Source of the DNA: Microglena sp. YARC
Lineage: Eukaryota; Chlorophyta; Chlorophyceae; Chlamydomonadales; Chlamydomonadaceae
Assembly (NCBI GenBank): GCA_022414725.1
Contig: CM039465.1
Span: 24,745,202-24,809,201 of the forward strand
Reading direction: 5' to 3'
DNA length: 64,000 nt
The translations under genes were made by a program, and so were the position numbers. Each line of letters opens with the position of its first letter. The first letter of the stretch is position 1. Below, in pieces: positions 10,823 to 22,690 of this stretch. The notes beneath the pieces were generated by a model. The model was not told where the DNA came from. It did not search any database and was given only the letters and a program-made list of their open reading frames with translations.

Positions 10823-12232
10823 CTACGTTGGCAAGACCCAGCTACTATCAAGATTCACAATGGCCCTGTACTCGGGGCCAGCCGCCTCTGGATCCATCAG
10901 CAGCTTGCAGACATCTGCGTGACCTTCCTTGGCAGCCTCCCACAATGCCCAGCTGTGCGTAGAGTTCGCCCGGGCCCTGAACTCAATTCCAGCCACATCT
11001 GGATCCATCAGCAGCTTGCAGACATCTGCGTGACCTGCCTTTGCAGCCTCACGCAAGGCCCAGCTGTGCGTAGAGTTCGCCCGGGCCCTGAACTCAATTC
11101 CAGTCACCTCTGGATCCATCAGCAGCTTGCAGACATCTGCGTGACCTTCCTTTGCAGCCTCACGCAAGGCCAAGCTGTGCGTAGAGTTCGCCCGGGCCCT
11201 GAACTCAATTCCAGCCACCTCTGGATCCATCAGCAGCTTGCAGACATCTGCGTGACCTTCCTTTGCAGCCACCCACAATGCCATGCTGTCGTTAGAGTTC
11301 GCCCGGGCCCTGAACTCAAGTCCAGCCACCTCTGCATCCATCAGAATCTTGCAGACATCTGCATGACCTGCCTTGGCAGCCGCCCACAATGCCCGGCTGT
11401 TGATAGAGTTCGCCAGGGCCCTGAAATCAAGCCCAGCCACCTCTGGATCCATCAGCAGCTTGCAGACATCTGCGTGACCTTCATTTGCAGCCAGCCACAA
11501 TACCATGCTGTCGTTAGAGTTCGCCCGGGCCCTGAACTCAAGCCCGGCCACCTCTGGATCCATCAGCAGCTTGCAGACATCTGCGTGACCTGCCGTGGCA
11601 GCCGCCCACAAGGCCCTGCTGTTGAAATGGTTCGCCCGGGCCCTGAACTCAAGTCCAGCCACATCTGGATCCATCAGCAGCTTGCAGACATCTGCGTGAC
11701 CTTCTTTGACAGCCGCCCCCAAGGCCCTGCTGTTGACAGAGTTCGCCCGGGCCCTGAACTCAAGTCCAGCCACCGCTGGATCCATCAACAGCTTGCAGAC
11801 ATCTGCATGACCTCCCTTTGCAGCCTCCCACAAGGCCCAGCTGTCGCTAGAGTTCGCCCTGGCCCTATACTCAAGTCCAGCCACCTCTGGATCCATCAGC
11901 AGCTTGCAGACATCTGCGTGACCTTCCTTGGCAGCCACATGGAGAAGCTTGTTTTCATTTTGGTTCGCCCTCCATTTTAGGGACCCCTTAACCTGTACAA
12001 GAGGATTGGACACCAAGCATACTGCTAGAAGGTTGGCGCGCCCCCCTTTCGCCATCATATCTCCAACTCGCTGTGGTGGTTGGATCAGTCCGGTAAGGGG
12101 CAATCCTGAAAATCTTTTGCGCAGAGTTTTACACACTAATTCAATCTTGGGGTTGTAAGAGAATAGGGCAATACGATCAACAATGTCATGGGGAAACGTT
12201 AGGAATAACGATGATCGCGTGTGCGACTGCAT
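10823..12232 (-). CDS. ANK-C: intact F-box and ankyrin-repeat protein
   Basis: The only member of the array open from start to stop. With the start at the Met of MQSHTRSS (12232) the protein has about 469 residues: an F-box-like helix region at residues 12-45 (FPHDIVDRIALF, LVCKTLRKRF), a linker (PQRVGDMMAKGGRANLL) and ten 37-residue ankyrin repeats with the AAKEGHADVCKLL core, ending GPEYRAIVNLDSSWVLPT. A role as adaptor between a host ubiquitin ligase (SKP1/cullin) and target proteins is inferred from the architecture. The longer upstream Met at 12370 would add a run of NHI repeats translated from the spacer and is unlikely. If only one copy of the array is functional, this is the best candidate. 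Confidence 0.85.
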   Translation of the reverse strand: MQSHTRSSLFLTFPHDIVDRIALFSYNPKIELVCKTLRKRFSGLPLTGLIQPPQRVGDMMAKGGRANLLAVCLVSNPLVQVKGSLKWRANQNENKLLHVAAKEGHADVCKLLMDPEVAGLEYRARANSSDSWALWEAAKGGHADVCKLLMDPAVAGLEFRARANSVNSRALGAAVKEGHADVCKLLMDPDVAGLEFRARANHFNSRALWAAATAGHADVCKLLMDPEVAGLEFRARANSNDSMVLWLAANEGHADVCKLLMDPEVAGLDFRALANSINSRALWAAAKAGHADVCKILMDAEVAGLEFRARANSNDSMALWVAAKEGHADVCKLLMDPEVAGIEFRARANSTHSLALREAAKEGHADVCKLLMDPEVTGIEFRARANSTHSWALREAAKAGHADVCKLLMDPDVAGIEFRARANSTHSWALWEAAKEGHADVCKLLMDPEAAGPEYRAIVNLDSSWVLPT

Positions 12233-12293
12233 GTTCGACGAACATGTGTGTACAATGCATGCAAGCGCACAAGATGGTATAAATAAATACTGA
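12230..12293 (-). promoter_or_regulatory. Start-codon palindrome and AT-rich promoter-like box of ANK-C
   Basis: The start codon lies inside a perfect palindrome, CATGTTCGACGAACATG (12230-12246), and an AT-rich box (minus strand TATTTATTTATACC, around 12276-12290) lies about 45 bases upstream. The same arrangement occurs in ANK-A and in slightly degenerate form in ANK-B, D, E and H. Promoter function is inferred from position and conservation only. Confidence 0.4.
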
Positions 12294-12298
12294 GTTGG

Positions 12299-12366
12299 GT
12301 TTATATGGTTTATATGGTTAATATGGTTTATGTGGTTTATATTGTTTATATGGTTTATAGGGTTTG
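12299..12366. repeat. Degenerate TTTATATGG tandem repeat
   Basis: Seven or so 9-base units (TTTATATGG and variants) replace the usual AAACCCTATA block of the spacer. Translated on the minus strand they read as NHI repeats, which is probably not meaningful. Confidence 0.7.
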
Positions 12367-12421
12367 TCAAACCCTATAAACCCTTGGTTGCACTTGCCTG
12401 GCGGTAGCTGTAGCAGTACAG

Positions 12422-12700
12422 AATGGGATTACGATTTTTTAAATTTTCTACTCTACTGAATTTAGAGTCTCATGAACGACTTGTACAGGCGGTTTCAAGA
12501 TGGCTTTCGAAGCCCAACACTCATACTCGATCGCTTCAACACGAAGATAGTTTTCCGGTCTCCACACAAGCGATGATCGCACGACGCAACGAATTCACGT
12601 TGAACAAGTCGACGCCAGGAACTGAATATAAATATTACCAGGTATGAAGTGATCCGTACTGACTGAGGGAGAAGGGATCACAGGAGCCAGAACTTCTTCA
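12422..12700 (-). pseudogene. Chimeric scar: coiled-coil gene 3' end fused to RPB3 5' end
   Basis: Positions 12441-12550 match the 3' end of the coiled-coil gene at 26635 onward (with an inserted block of about 19 bases), and 12553-12695 match the 5' coding part of RPB3 (1048-1195). Both are in the same orientation as their sources. Sequence then passes directly into ordinary cassette spacer. These two genes flank opposite ends of the present array, so this is the junction expected from a tandem duplication of the whole array. Neither fragment can be functional. Confidence 0.85.
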
Positions 12701-13022
12701 AGTTTTGTAACCGATCTTGCCAATACAACAAATATTGTCTTCAGGAGATTGATTGACACAAAACATTCAAGGACTGTAAAGACACAGAAGTTAGTTACAT
12801 CTTCAAAGTAGCCTGAAAAGTCAAAGTGCTGGCTCACATCGTGCGCATCAATAATCATTTTCAAAGCGTTCCTGCCTCATAATCAAATATTTCTGCTACA
12901 TCTGGGATTATTGGGTACACGCAGCGATATTTTCGCTGGAGCAAACTGAACACATTTATGGAAAGTTTGAGGAGAGTGGATAAATACTTGCTCTACGGTG
13001 GCAAGAAAGAAACGTGTCTTGC
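12701..13022. repeat. Remainder of ankyrin spacer C/D
   Basis: Standard cassette spacer sequence including a shifted MFSLLKRKYRC relic. The family 1 element is missing here apart from a left-end fragment at 12422-12440. Confidence 0.75.
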
Positions 13023-15322
13023 CTAACACAAGACCCAGCTGCTGTCAAGTTTCACAATGGCCCTGTACTCGGGGCCAGCCGCCTCTGGATCCATCAAAAG
13101 CAAGCATACATAGGCGTGACCGGCCTTCGCAGCCGCCCCCAAAAGGACCAGCTGTCGCTAGAGTTCGCCTGGGCCTGAACTCAAGTTCAGCCACCGCTGG
13201 ATCCCATGAGCAGCTTGCAGACATCTGAGTGACCATCCTTTGCAGCCGCCCCCAAGGCCCTGCTGTTGATATGGTTCGCCCTGGCCCTGTACTCGGGGCC
13301 AGCCACCTCTGGATCCATCAGCATATTGCAGACATCTGAGTGACCTTCCTTTGCAGCCGCCCACAAAGCCCTGCTGTCGTTAGAGTTCGCCCTGGCCCTG
13401 AACTCAACTCCAGCCACCGCTGGATCCATCAGCAGATTGCAGACATCTGCGTGACCTTCCTTTGCAGCCGCCGAAAAAACCCTGCTGTCTCTAGAATTCG
13501 CCTGGGCCCTGAACTCAATTCCAGCCACCTCTGGATCCATCAGCAGCTTGCAGACATCGGCGTGACCGGCATTGGCAGACGCCCACAAGGCCATGCTGTT
13601 AATATTGTTCGCCCTGCCCCTGAACTCTAGTCCAGCCACATCTGGATCCATGAGCAGCTTGCAGAAATCTGCGTGACCTTCCTTTGCAGCCGCCCCCAAG
13701 GCCCTGCTGTCGTTAGAGTTCGCCAGGGCCCTATACTCAAAACCAGCCACATCTGGATCCATCAGCAGCTTGCAAACATCTGCGTGACCTTCTTTGGCAG
13801 CCGCCCACAATACCCAGCTGTCGCTAGTGTTCGCCCAGGCCCTATACTCAAGTCCAGCCACCACTGGATCCATCAGCAGCTTGCAGACATCTGCGTGACC
13901 TTCCTTTGCAGCCGCCCCCAATGCCCTGCTGTCGTTAGAGTTCGCCCTGGCCCTATACTCAAGTCCAGCCACCACCGGATCCATCAGCAGATTGCAGACA
14001 TCTGCGTGACCTTCCTTTGCAGCCGCCCCCAATGCCCTGCTGTTGATATGGTTCGCCCTGGCCTTGAACTCAAGTCCAGCCACCTATGGATCCATCAGCA
14101 TCTTGCAGACATCTGCGTGACCTTCCTTTGCAGCCGCCCACAAGGCCCTGCTGTCGTTAGAGTTCGCCCTGGCCCTGAACTCAAGTCCAGCCACCTCTGG
14201 ATCCATGAGCATCTTGCAGACATCTGCGTGACCTTCTTTGGCAGCCGCCCCCAAGGCCCTGCTGTTGCTATAGTTCGCCAGGGCCCTATTCTCAAGTCCA
14301 GCCACCGCTGGATCCATCAGCAGCTTGCAGACATCTGCGTGACCTTCTTTTGCAGCCTCACACAATGCCCTGCTGTCTCTAGAGTTCGCCCGGGCCCTGA
14401 ACTCAAGTCCAGCCACCTCTGGATCCATGAGCAGCTTGCAGACATCTGCGTGACCTTCCTTGGCAGCCGCCCACAAGACCCAGCTGTCGCTAGTGTTCGC
14501 CCGGACCCTATACTCAAGTCCAGCCACCTCTGGATCCATGAGCAGCTTGCAGACATCTGCGTGACCTGCCTTGGCAGCCAGCCACAATGCCCAACTGTAG
14601 CTAGAGTTCGCCAGTGCCCTAAACTCAAGTCCAGCCACCTCTGGATCCATCAGCAGCTTGCAGACATCTGAGTGACCAGCCTTGGCAGCCACCCACAATG
14701 CCCAACTGTCGCTAGAGTTCGCCCGGGCCCTGTACTCAAGTCCAGCCACCGCTGGATCCATCAGCAGCTTGCAGACATCTGCGTGACCTTCCTTGGCAGC
14801 CGCCCCCAATGCTTGACTGTAGCTAGAGTTCGCCCTGGCCCTGAACTCAAGTCCAGCCACCTCTAGATCCATCAGCAGCTTGCATACATCTGAGTGACCT
14901 ACCTTGGCAGCCAACCCGAAGGCCCTGCTGTCGCTAGAGTTCGCCAGGGCTCTGAACTCAAGTCCAGCCACCTCTGGATCCATGAGCAGCTTGCAGACAT
15001 CTGCGTGACCTTCCTTGGAAGCCACATAGAGAAGCTTGTTTTCATTTTGGTTCGCCCTCAAATGTAGGGCCCCCTTAACCTGTACAAGAGGATTGGACAC
15101 CAAGCATACTGCTAGAAGGTCGGCGCGCCCCCCTTTCGCCATCATCTCTCCAACTCGTTGTAGTGGTTGGATCAGTCCGGTAAGGGGCCATCCAGAAAAT
15201 CTGTTGTGCAGAGTTTTACACACTAATACAATCTTGGGGTTGGAAGAGAATAGGGCAATACGATCAAGAATGTCATGGGGAAACGATAGGAATGGAAACG
15301 ATGATCGCGTGTGCGACTGCAT
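13023..15322 (-). pseudogene. ANK-D: F-box and ankyrin-repeat gene with nonsense codon
   Basis: F-box region at the start (15322), then repeats in one frame until an in-frame TAG at about 14082-14084, where GAG (Glu of MDPEVAG) has become TAG. The same frame continues for about eight further repeats to 13187, then shifts at the extra C of GGATCCC near 13202. The C-terminal codons (GPEYRAIVKLDSSWVLC) end at 13023. About twenty repeats in all. One substitution and one shift suggest recent inactivation, unless the TAG is read through. Confidence 0.85.
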
Positions 15323-16018
15323 GTTCGATAAACATGTGTGTACATGCATGCAAGCGCACAGGATGGTATAAATAAATACTGAGTTGGGATAAACCCTATA
15401 AACCCTATAAACCCTATAAACCCGATAAACCCGATAAACCCTGGGTTGCACTTTCCTGGCATGCAAGCGGCAAGCTGCACTTGCCTGGCGGTATTTGCAA
15501 GCGGTATAGAATGGGTGTTCCTGCCTCCCGGCGATTCTTTTGAATTTTCAAAGCAGAAGTTAGAGCCGTACGAATGACTCACTCGCTAACCAGAGATTTA
15601 GCTCTCCGAGGAATTGCGATTCCAACCAGACCAGGCTCCGAAACCAGTCAAAATCCCTCCGGAAGGTAGGAAAAAATGTACCGGTGCAAATTGTCTTTCT
15701 TTCTTACATTAAGGAATTCAAATTTCATCAAGTTTTGTAACCGATCTTGTCAATACAACAGATATTGTCTTCGTGAGATTGATTGACACAAAACATTCAA
15801 GGACTGTAAAGACACAGAAGTTACATCTTCAAAGTAGCCTGCAAATTCAAGGTGCTGGCTCACATCGTGCGCATCAATAATCATTTTCAAAGAGTTCCCG
15901 CCTCCTAATCAAATATTTCTGCTACATCTGGAATTATTGGGCACACACAGCGATATTTTCGCTTTAGCAAACTGAACACATTTCTGAAAAGTTTGAGGAG
16001 AGTGGATAAATACTTGCT
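15323..16018. repeat. Ankyrin spacer D/E
   Basis: Contains five TATAAACCC or GATAAACCC units (about 15390-15440), the GCAAGCGGCA segment, a family 1 element (15510-15679) and a decayed MFSLLKRKYRC relic. No gene. Confidence 0.85.
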
Positions 16019-18431
16019 CTACGGTGGCAAGACCCAGCTGCTGTCAATATTCACAATGGCCCTGTACTCGGGGCCAGCCGCCTCTGGATCCATCAAAAGC
16101 AAGCAGACATCGGTGTGTCCGGCCTTCGCAGCCGCCCACAATGCCCAGCTGTTGACAGAGTTCGCCCGGGCCCTGAACTCAATTCCAGCCACCTCTGGAT
16201 CCATGAGCAGCTTGCAGACATCTGAGTGACCGGCCTTCGCAGCCTCACGCAAGGCGCAGCTGTTGACAGAGTTCGCCCCGGACCCTGAACTCAATTCCAG
16301 CCACCTCTGGATCCATCAGCAGCTTGCAGACATCGGTGTGACCGGCCTTCGCAGCCGTCCCCAAGGCCCTGCTGTCGAAAGTGTTCGCCCTGGCCCTGTA
16401 CTTGAGTCCAGCCACCTCTGGATCCATCAGCAGCTTGCAGACATCTGCATGACCTTCCTTTGCAGCCTCACGCAATGCCCAGCTGTCGCTAGAGTTCGCC
16501 CTGGCCCTGAACTCAAGTCCAGCCACCTCTGGATCCATGAGCAGCTTGCAGACATCTGCTTGATCTTCCTTGGCAGCCACCCACAAAGCCCTGCTGTCTC
16601 TAGAGTTCGCCCTGGCCCTGAATTCAATTCCAGCCACCTCTGGATCCATCAGCAGCTTGCAGACATCTGCGTGGCCTTCTTTGGCAGCCGCCCACAAGGC
16701 CCAGCTGTCGCTAGAGTTCGCCCTGGCCCTGAACTCAACTCCAGCCACCGCTGGATCCATGAGCAGCTTGCAGACATCTGAGTGGCCTGCATTGGCCACC
16801 GACCCCAAGGCCCTGCTGTCGTTAGAGTTCGCCTGGGCTCTGAACTCAAGTCCTGTCACCTTTGGATCCATAAGCAGATTGCAGACATCTGCGTGACCTT
16901 CCTTTGCAGCCTCACGCAAGGCCCAGTTGTCGCTAGAGCTCGTCAGGGCCCTGAACTCAATTCCAGCCACCGCTGGATCCATCAGCAGCTTGCATACATA
17001 TGTGTGACCTTCCTTGGCAGCCAGCCACAATGCCCAGCTGTCGATAGAGTTCGCCCGGGCCCTGAACTCAATTCCAGCCACCTCTGGATCCATCAGCAGC
17101 TTGCAGACATCTGCGTGACCTTCATTTGCAGCCGCCCCCAAGGCCCGGCTGTCGATAGAGTTTGCCCGGGCCCTGTACTCAAGTCCAGCCACCTCTGGAT
17201 CCATGAGCAGCTTGCATACATCTGATTGACCTTCCTTTGCAGCCAGCCACAATGCCCAGCTGTTTCTAGAGTTCGCCAGGGCCCTAAACTCAAGTCCAGC
17301 CACCTCTGGATCCATAAGCAGCTTGCATACATCTGCGTGACCTTCATAGGCAGCCGCCCACAAGGCCCAGATGTCGATAGAGTTCGCCACGGCCGTGTAC
17401 TCAAGTCCAGCCACCGCTGGATCCATTAGCAGCTTGCAGACATCTGCGTGACCTGCCTTGGCAACCTCACGCAAGGCCCAGCTGTCGCTAGAGTTCGCCC
17501 TGGCCGTGTACTCAAGTCCAGCCACCTCTGGATCCATTAGCAGCTTGCAGACATCTGTGTGACCTGCCTGTGCAGCCACCCACAATGCCCTGCTTTCGCT
17601 AGAGTTCGCCAGGGCTCTGAACTCAATTCCAGCCACCGCTGGATCCATTAGCAGCTTGCAGACATCTGCATGACCTGCCTTTGCAGCCTCACGCAAGGCC
17701 CAGCTGTCGCTAGCGTTCGCCTGGGCCCTGAACTCAACTCCAGCCACCGCTGGATCCATCAGCAGCTTGCAGACATCTGCGTGACCTGCATAGGCAGCCT
17801 CACGCAAGGCCCAGCTGTCGCTATAGTTCGCCCGGGCCCTGAACTCAAGTCCAGCCATCGCTGGATCCATCAGAAGCTTGCAGACATCTGCGTGACCTTC
17901 ATATGCAGCCGCCCCCAATACCCTGCTGTTTCTAGAGTTTGCCCGGGCCCTGAACTCAAGTCCAGCCACCTCTGGATCCATCAGCAGCTTGCATACATCT
18001 GCGTGACCTGCCTTGGCAGCCGCCCACAAGGCCATGCTATTGATATGGTTCGCCCTTGCCCTGTACTCAAGTCCAGCCACCGCTGGATCCATGAGCAGCT
18101 TGCAGACATCTACGTGACCTTCCTTGGCAGCCACATAGAGAAGTTTGTTTTCATTTTGGTTCGCCCTCAATTGTAGGCCCCCCTTAACCTGTACAAGAGG
18201 ATTGGACACCAAGCATACTGTTAGAAGGTCGTCGCGTCCCCCTTTCGCCATCATCTCTCCAACTCGCTGTGGTGGTTGGATCAGTCCGGTAAGGGGACAT
18301 CCAGAAAATCTGTTGTGCACAGTTTTACACACTAATACAATCTTGGGGTTGGAAGAGAATAGGGCAATACGATCAAGAATGTCATGGGGAAACGTTAGGA
18401 ATGGAAACGATGATCGCGTGTGCGACTGCAT
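16019..18431 (-). pseudogene. ANK-E: long F-box and ankyrin-repeat gene, one late frameshift
   Basis: The frame is open from MQSHTRSS (18431) through the F-box and about 18 ankyrin repeats to 16245, where a shift near 16275 (CGCCCCGGACCC where other repeats have CGCCCGGGCCC) moves the last two repeats and the conserved ending DSSWVLPP into another frame. A protein of about 728 residues lacking the normal C-terminus could still be made. Least damaged long copy after ANK-C. Confidence 0.85.
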
Positions 18432-19160
18432 GTTCGATGTACATGCATGCAAGCACTGGATGGTATAAATAAAATCAGACTAGCAGTGTTGACAATTTTA
18501 TGCACAGGATGGTATAAATAAATAATGAGGGGATAAACCCTATAAACCCTATAAACCCTATAAACCCTATAAATCCTTGGTTGCACTTGCCTGGCATGCA
18601 AGCGGCAAGCGGCAAGCGGCACTTTCCTGGCGGTATCTGCAAGCGGTACAGAATGGGTGTTCCTGCCTCCCTGCGATTTTTTTGAATTTTCAAAGCAGAA
18701 GTTAGAGCCGTACGAAAGACTCACTCACTCGCCAACCAGAGATTTAGCTCTCCGCGGAATTGCGATTCCGACCAGACCAGGCTCCGAAACCAGTCAACAT
18801 CCCTCCGGGAGGCAGGAACAAATGTACTGGTGAAAATTGTCTTTCTTTCTTACATTAAGGAATTCAAGTTTCATCAAGTTTTGTAACCGATCTTGTCAAT
18901 ACAACAGATATTGTCTTCAGGAGATTGACACAAAACATTCAAGGAATGTAAAAACATAGAAGTTACATCTTCAAAGTAGCCTGCAAAAACAAAGTGCTGG
19001 CTCACATCGTGCGCGTCAACAATCATTTTCAAAGAGTTCCTGCCTCATAATCAAATATTTATGCTACATCTGGAATTATTGGGCACACACAGCGATATTT
19101 TCGCTTGAGCAAACTGAACACATTTCTGAAAAGTTTGATGAGAGTGGATAAATACTTGCT
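18432..19160. repeat. Ankyrin spacer E/F
   Basis: As in the other spacers, but the promoter-like TATAAATAAA segment is present twice (18463-18473 and 18513-18525), separated by a short unique sequence. Family 1 element at 18652-18825. No gene. Confidence 0.8.
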
Positions 19161-22002
19161 CTACGGTGGCAAGACCCAGCTGCTGTCAAGTTTTACAATG
19201 GCCCTGTACTCGGGGCCAGCCGCCTCTGGATCCATCAAAAGCAAGCAGACATCGGCGTGACCGGCCTTCGCAGCCGCACACAAGGCCCAGCTGTTGACAG
19301 AGTTCGCCCGGGCCCTGAACTCAATTCCAGCCACCTCTGGATCCCATGAGCAGCTTGCAGACATCTGCGTGACCTGCCTTAGCAGCCGCCCCCAAAGCCC
19401 TTCTGTCGCTATAGTTCGCCAGGGCCCTGAACTCAAGTCCAGCCACCTCTGGATCCATCAGCAGCTTGCAGACATCTGCGTGACCTGCCTTGGCAGCCGC
19501 CCACAAGGCCCTGCTGTTGATATAATTCGCCCTGGCCCTGAACTCAATTCCAGCCACCGCTGAATCCATCAAAAGCAAGCAGACATCTGCGTGACCTGCC
19601 TTGGCAGCCGCCCACAAGGCCCTGCTGTTGATATGGTTCGCCCCGGCCCTGAACTCAAGTCCAGCCACCGTTGGATCCATCAGCAGCTTGCAGACATCTG
19701 CGTGACCGGCCTTGGCAGACGCCCCCAAGGCCCTGCTGTTGATATTGTTCGCCACGGCCCTGTACTTGAGTCCAGCCACCGCTGGATCCATCAGCAGCTT
19801 GCAGACATCTGCGTGACCTGCCTTTGCAGCCGCCCCCAAGGCCCTGCTGTTGATATGGATCGCCCTGGCCCTGTACTTGAGTCCAGCCACTGCTGGATCC
19901 ATCAGCCGCTTGCAGACATCTGCGTGACCTGCCTTTGCAGCCGCCCACAAGGCCCTGCTGTTGATATGGTTCGCCCTGGCCCTGAACTCAAGTCCAGCCA
20001 CCTCTGGATCCATGAGCAGCTTGCAGACATCTGCGTAACCTGCCTGTGCAGCCGCCCAAAAGGCCCAGCTGTTGACAGAGTTCGCCTGGGCCCTGTACTC
20101 AAGTCCAGCCACCGCTGGATCCATGAGCATCTCGCAGACATCTGCGTGACCTGCCTGTGCAGCCACCCACAAGACCCTGCTGTCGCTAGAGTTCGCCAGG
20201 GCTCTGAACTCAATTCCAGCCACCGTTGGATCCATCAAAAGCAAGCAGACATCTGCGTGACCTTCCTTTGCAGCCTCACGCAAAGCCCAGCTGTCGCTAG
20301 AGTTCGCCCTGGCCCTGAACTCAAGTCCAGCCACCTCTGGATCCATGAGCAGCTTGCAGACATCTGCGTGACCTGCCTGTGCAGCCGCCCACAAGGCCCA
20401 GCTGTTGACAGAGTTCGCCTGGGCCCTGTACTCAAGTCCAGCCACCGCTGGATCCATGAGCATCTCGCGGACATCTGCGTGACCTGCCTTTGCAGCCACC
20501 CACAAGACCCTGCTGTCGCTAGAGTTCGCCAGGGCTCTGAACTCAATTCCAGCCACGGCTGGATCCATCAAAAGCAAGCAGACATCTGCGATACCTTCCT
20601 TTGCAGCCTCACGCAAAGCCCAGCTTTTGCTAGAGTTCGCCCGGGCCCTGAACTCAATTCCAGCCACCACTAGATCCATGAGCATCTTGCAGACATCTGC
20701 GTGACCTGCCTTGGCAGCCGCCCACAAGGCCCAGCTGTTGATATGGTTCGCCCGGGCCCTGAACTCAGTTCCAGTCACCTCTGGATCCATGAGCATCTCG
20801 CAGACATCTGCGTGACCTTCATTGGCAGCCAGCGCCATGCTGTCGCTAGAGTTCGCCCGGGCCTTGAACTCAAGTCCAGCCACCTCTGGATACATCAGCA
20901 GCTTGCATACATCTGAGTGACCTTCCTTGACAGCCACCCACAATTCCCAGCTGTCGCTAGAATTCGCCCGGGCCCTGAACTCAATTCCAGCCACCGCCGG
21001 ATCCATGAGCAGCTTGCAGACATCTGCGTGACCTTCCTTGGCAGCCTCACGCAAGGCCCAGCTGTTGCCAGAGTTCGCCCTGGCCCTGTACTCAAGTCCA
21101 GCCACCTCTGGATCCATCAGCAGCTTGCAGACATCTGCATGACCTTCCTTGGAAGCCAGAGACAATGCCCAGCTGTCTCTAGAGTTCGCCAGGGCCCTGA
21201 ACTCAAGTCCTGACACCGCTGGATCCATGAGCAGATTGCAGACATCTGCGTGACCTTCCTGTGCAGCCACCCACAAGGCCCTGCTTTTGCCAGAGTTCGC
21301 CCGGGCCCTGAACTCAATTCCAGCCACCTCTGGATCCATGAGCAGCTTGCAGACATCTGCGTGACCTTCCTTTGCAGCCAGCCACAATGCCATGCTGTCG
21401 CTAGAGTTCGCCCGGGCCCTGAACTCAAGTCCAGTCACCTCTGGATCCATGAGCATCTCGCAGACATCTGCGTGACCTTCCTTTGCAGCCACCCACAAGG
21501 CCCTGCTGTCGCTAGAGTTTGCCAGGGCTCTGAACTCAAGTCCAGCCACCTCTGTATCCATGAGCAGCTTGCAGACATCTGCGTGACCTTCCTTTGCAGC
21601 CTCCCACAATGCCCAGCTGTCGCCAGAGTTCGCCCGGGCCCTAAACTCGATTCCAGCCACCTCTGGATCCATCAGCAGCTTGCAGACATCTGCGTGACCT
21701 GCCTTGGCAGCCACATAGAGAAGCTTGTTTTCATTTTGGTTCGCCCTCAATTGTAGGCCCCCCTTAACCTTTACAAGAGGATTGGACACCAAGCATTCTT
21801 CTAGAAGGTCGGTGCGCCCCCCTTTCGCCATCATCTCTCCAACTCGCTGTGGTGGTCGGATCAGTACGGTAATGGGCCATCCAGAAAATCTGTTGTGCAG
21901 AGTTTTACACACTAATACAATCTTGGGGTTGGAAGAGAATAGGGCAATACGATTAAGAATGTCATGGGGAAACGTTAGGAATGATCGCGTGGGCGAATGC
22001 AT
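19161..22002 (-). pseudogene. ANK-F: longest F-box and ankyrin-repeat gene, shared late frameshift
   Basis: The frame is open from MHSPTRSF (22002) for 893 codons: an F-box (FPHDILNRIALF) and about 23 repeats, ending in KLLMGSRGGWN at 19321 because of the extra C in GGATCCC near 19345. The remaining two repeats and the DSSWVLPP ending follow in the next frame to 19161. Internal blocks of several repeats are themselves duplicated (for example 20100-20220 against 20420-20540), indicating expansion by unequal exchange. Confidence 0.85.
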
Positions 22003-22690
22003 GTTCGATTAACATGTTTGTACATGCATGCAAGCGCACAGGATGGTATAAATAAATACTGAGTTGGGATAAACCCAATAAACCCTATAACCCCTATAAA
22101 CCCTTGGTTGCACTTGCCTTCCATGCAAGCGGCAAGCGGCAAGCGGCACTTGCCTGGCGGTATCTGCAAGCGGTACAGAATGGGTGTTCCTGCCTCTGGT
22201 GATTTTTTTGAATTTTCAAAGCAGAAGTTAGAGCCGTACGAACGACTCACTCAATCGCCAACTAGAGATTTAGCTTTCCGCGGAATTGCGATTCCGACCA
22301 GACAAGGCTCCGAAACCAGTCAAAATCCATCCGGGAGGCAGGAACAAATGTAATGGTGCAAATTGTCTTACTTTCTTACATTAAGGAATTCAAGTTTCAT
22401 CAAGTTTTGTAACCGATCTTGTCAATACAACAAATATTGTCTTCAGGAGATTGATTGACACAAAACATTCAAGGACTGTAAAGACACAGAAGTTACATCT
22501 TCAAAGTAGCCTGAAAAGTCAAAGTGCTGGCTCACATCGTGCGCATCAATAATCATTTTCAAAGAGTTCCTGCCTCCTAATCAAATATTTATGCTACATC
22601 TGTAATTATTGGGCACACGCAGCGATATTTTCGCTTGAGCAAACTGAACACATTTCTGAAAAGTTTGAGGAGAGTGGATAAATACTTGCT
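22003..22690. repeat. Ankyrin spacer F/G
   Basis: Standard build, with the AAACCC block at about 22071-22103, a family 1 element at 22179-22351 and a shifted MFSLLKRKYRC relic. No gene. Confidence 0.85.

Noticed and set aside
6639..21756. Long plus-strand frames rich in SSHLWIHQQLADICVTFL across the ankyrin array
   Set aside because: They are antisense readings of the 111-bp ankyrin repeat, which is open in several frames because 111 is a multiple of three; the minus frames have the F-box, ankyrin consensus and proper starts.
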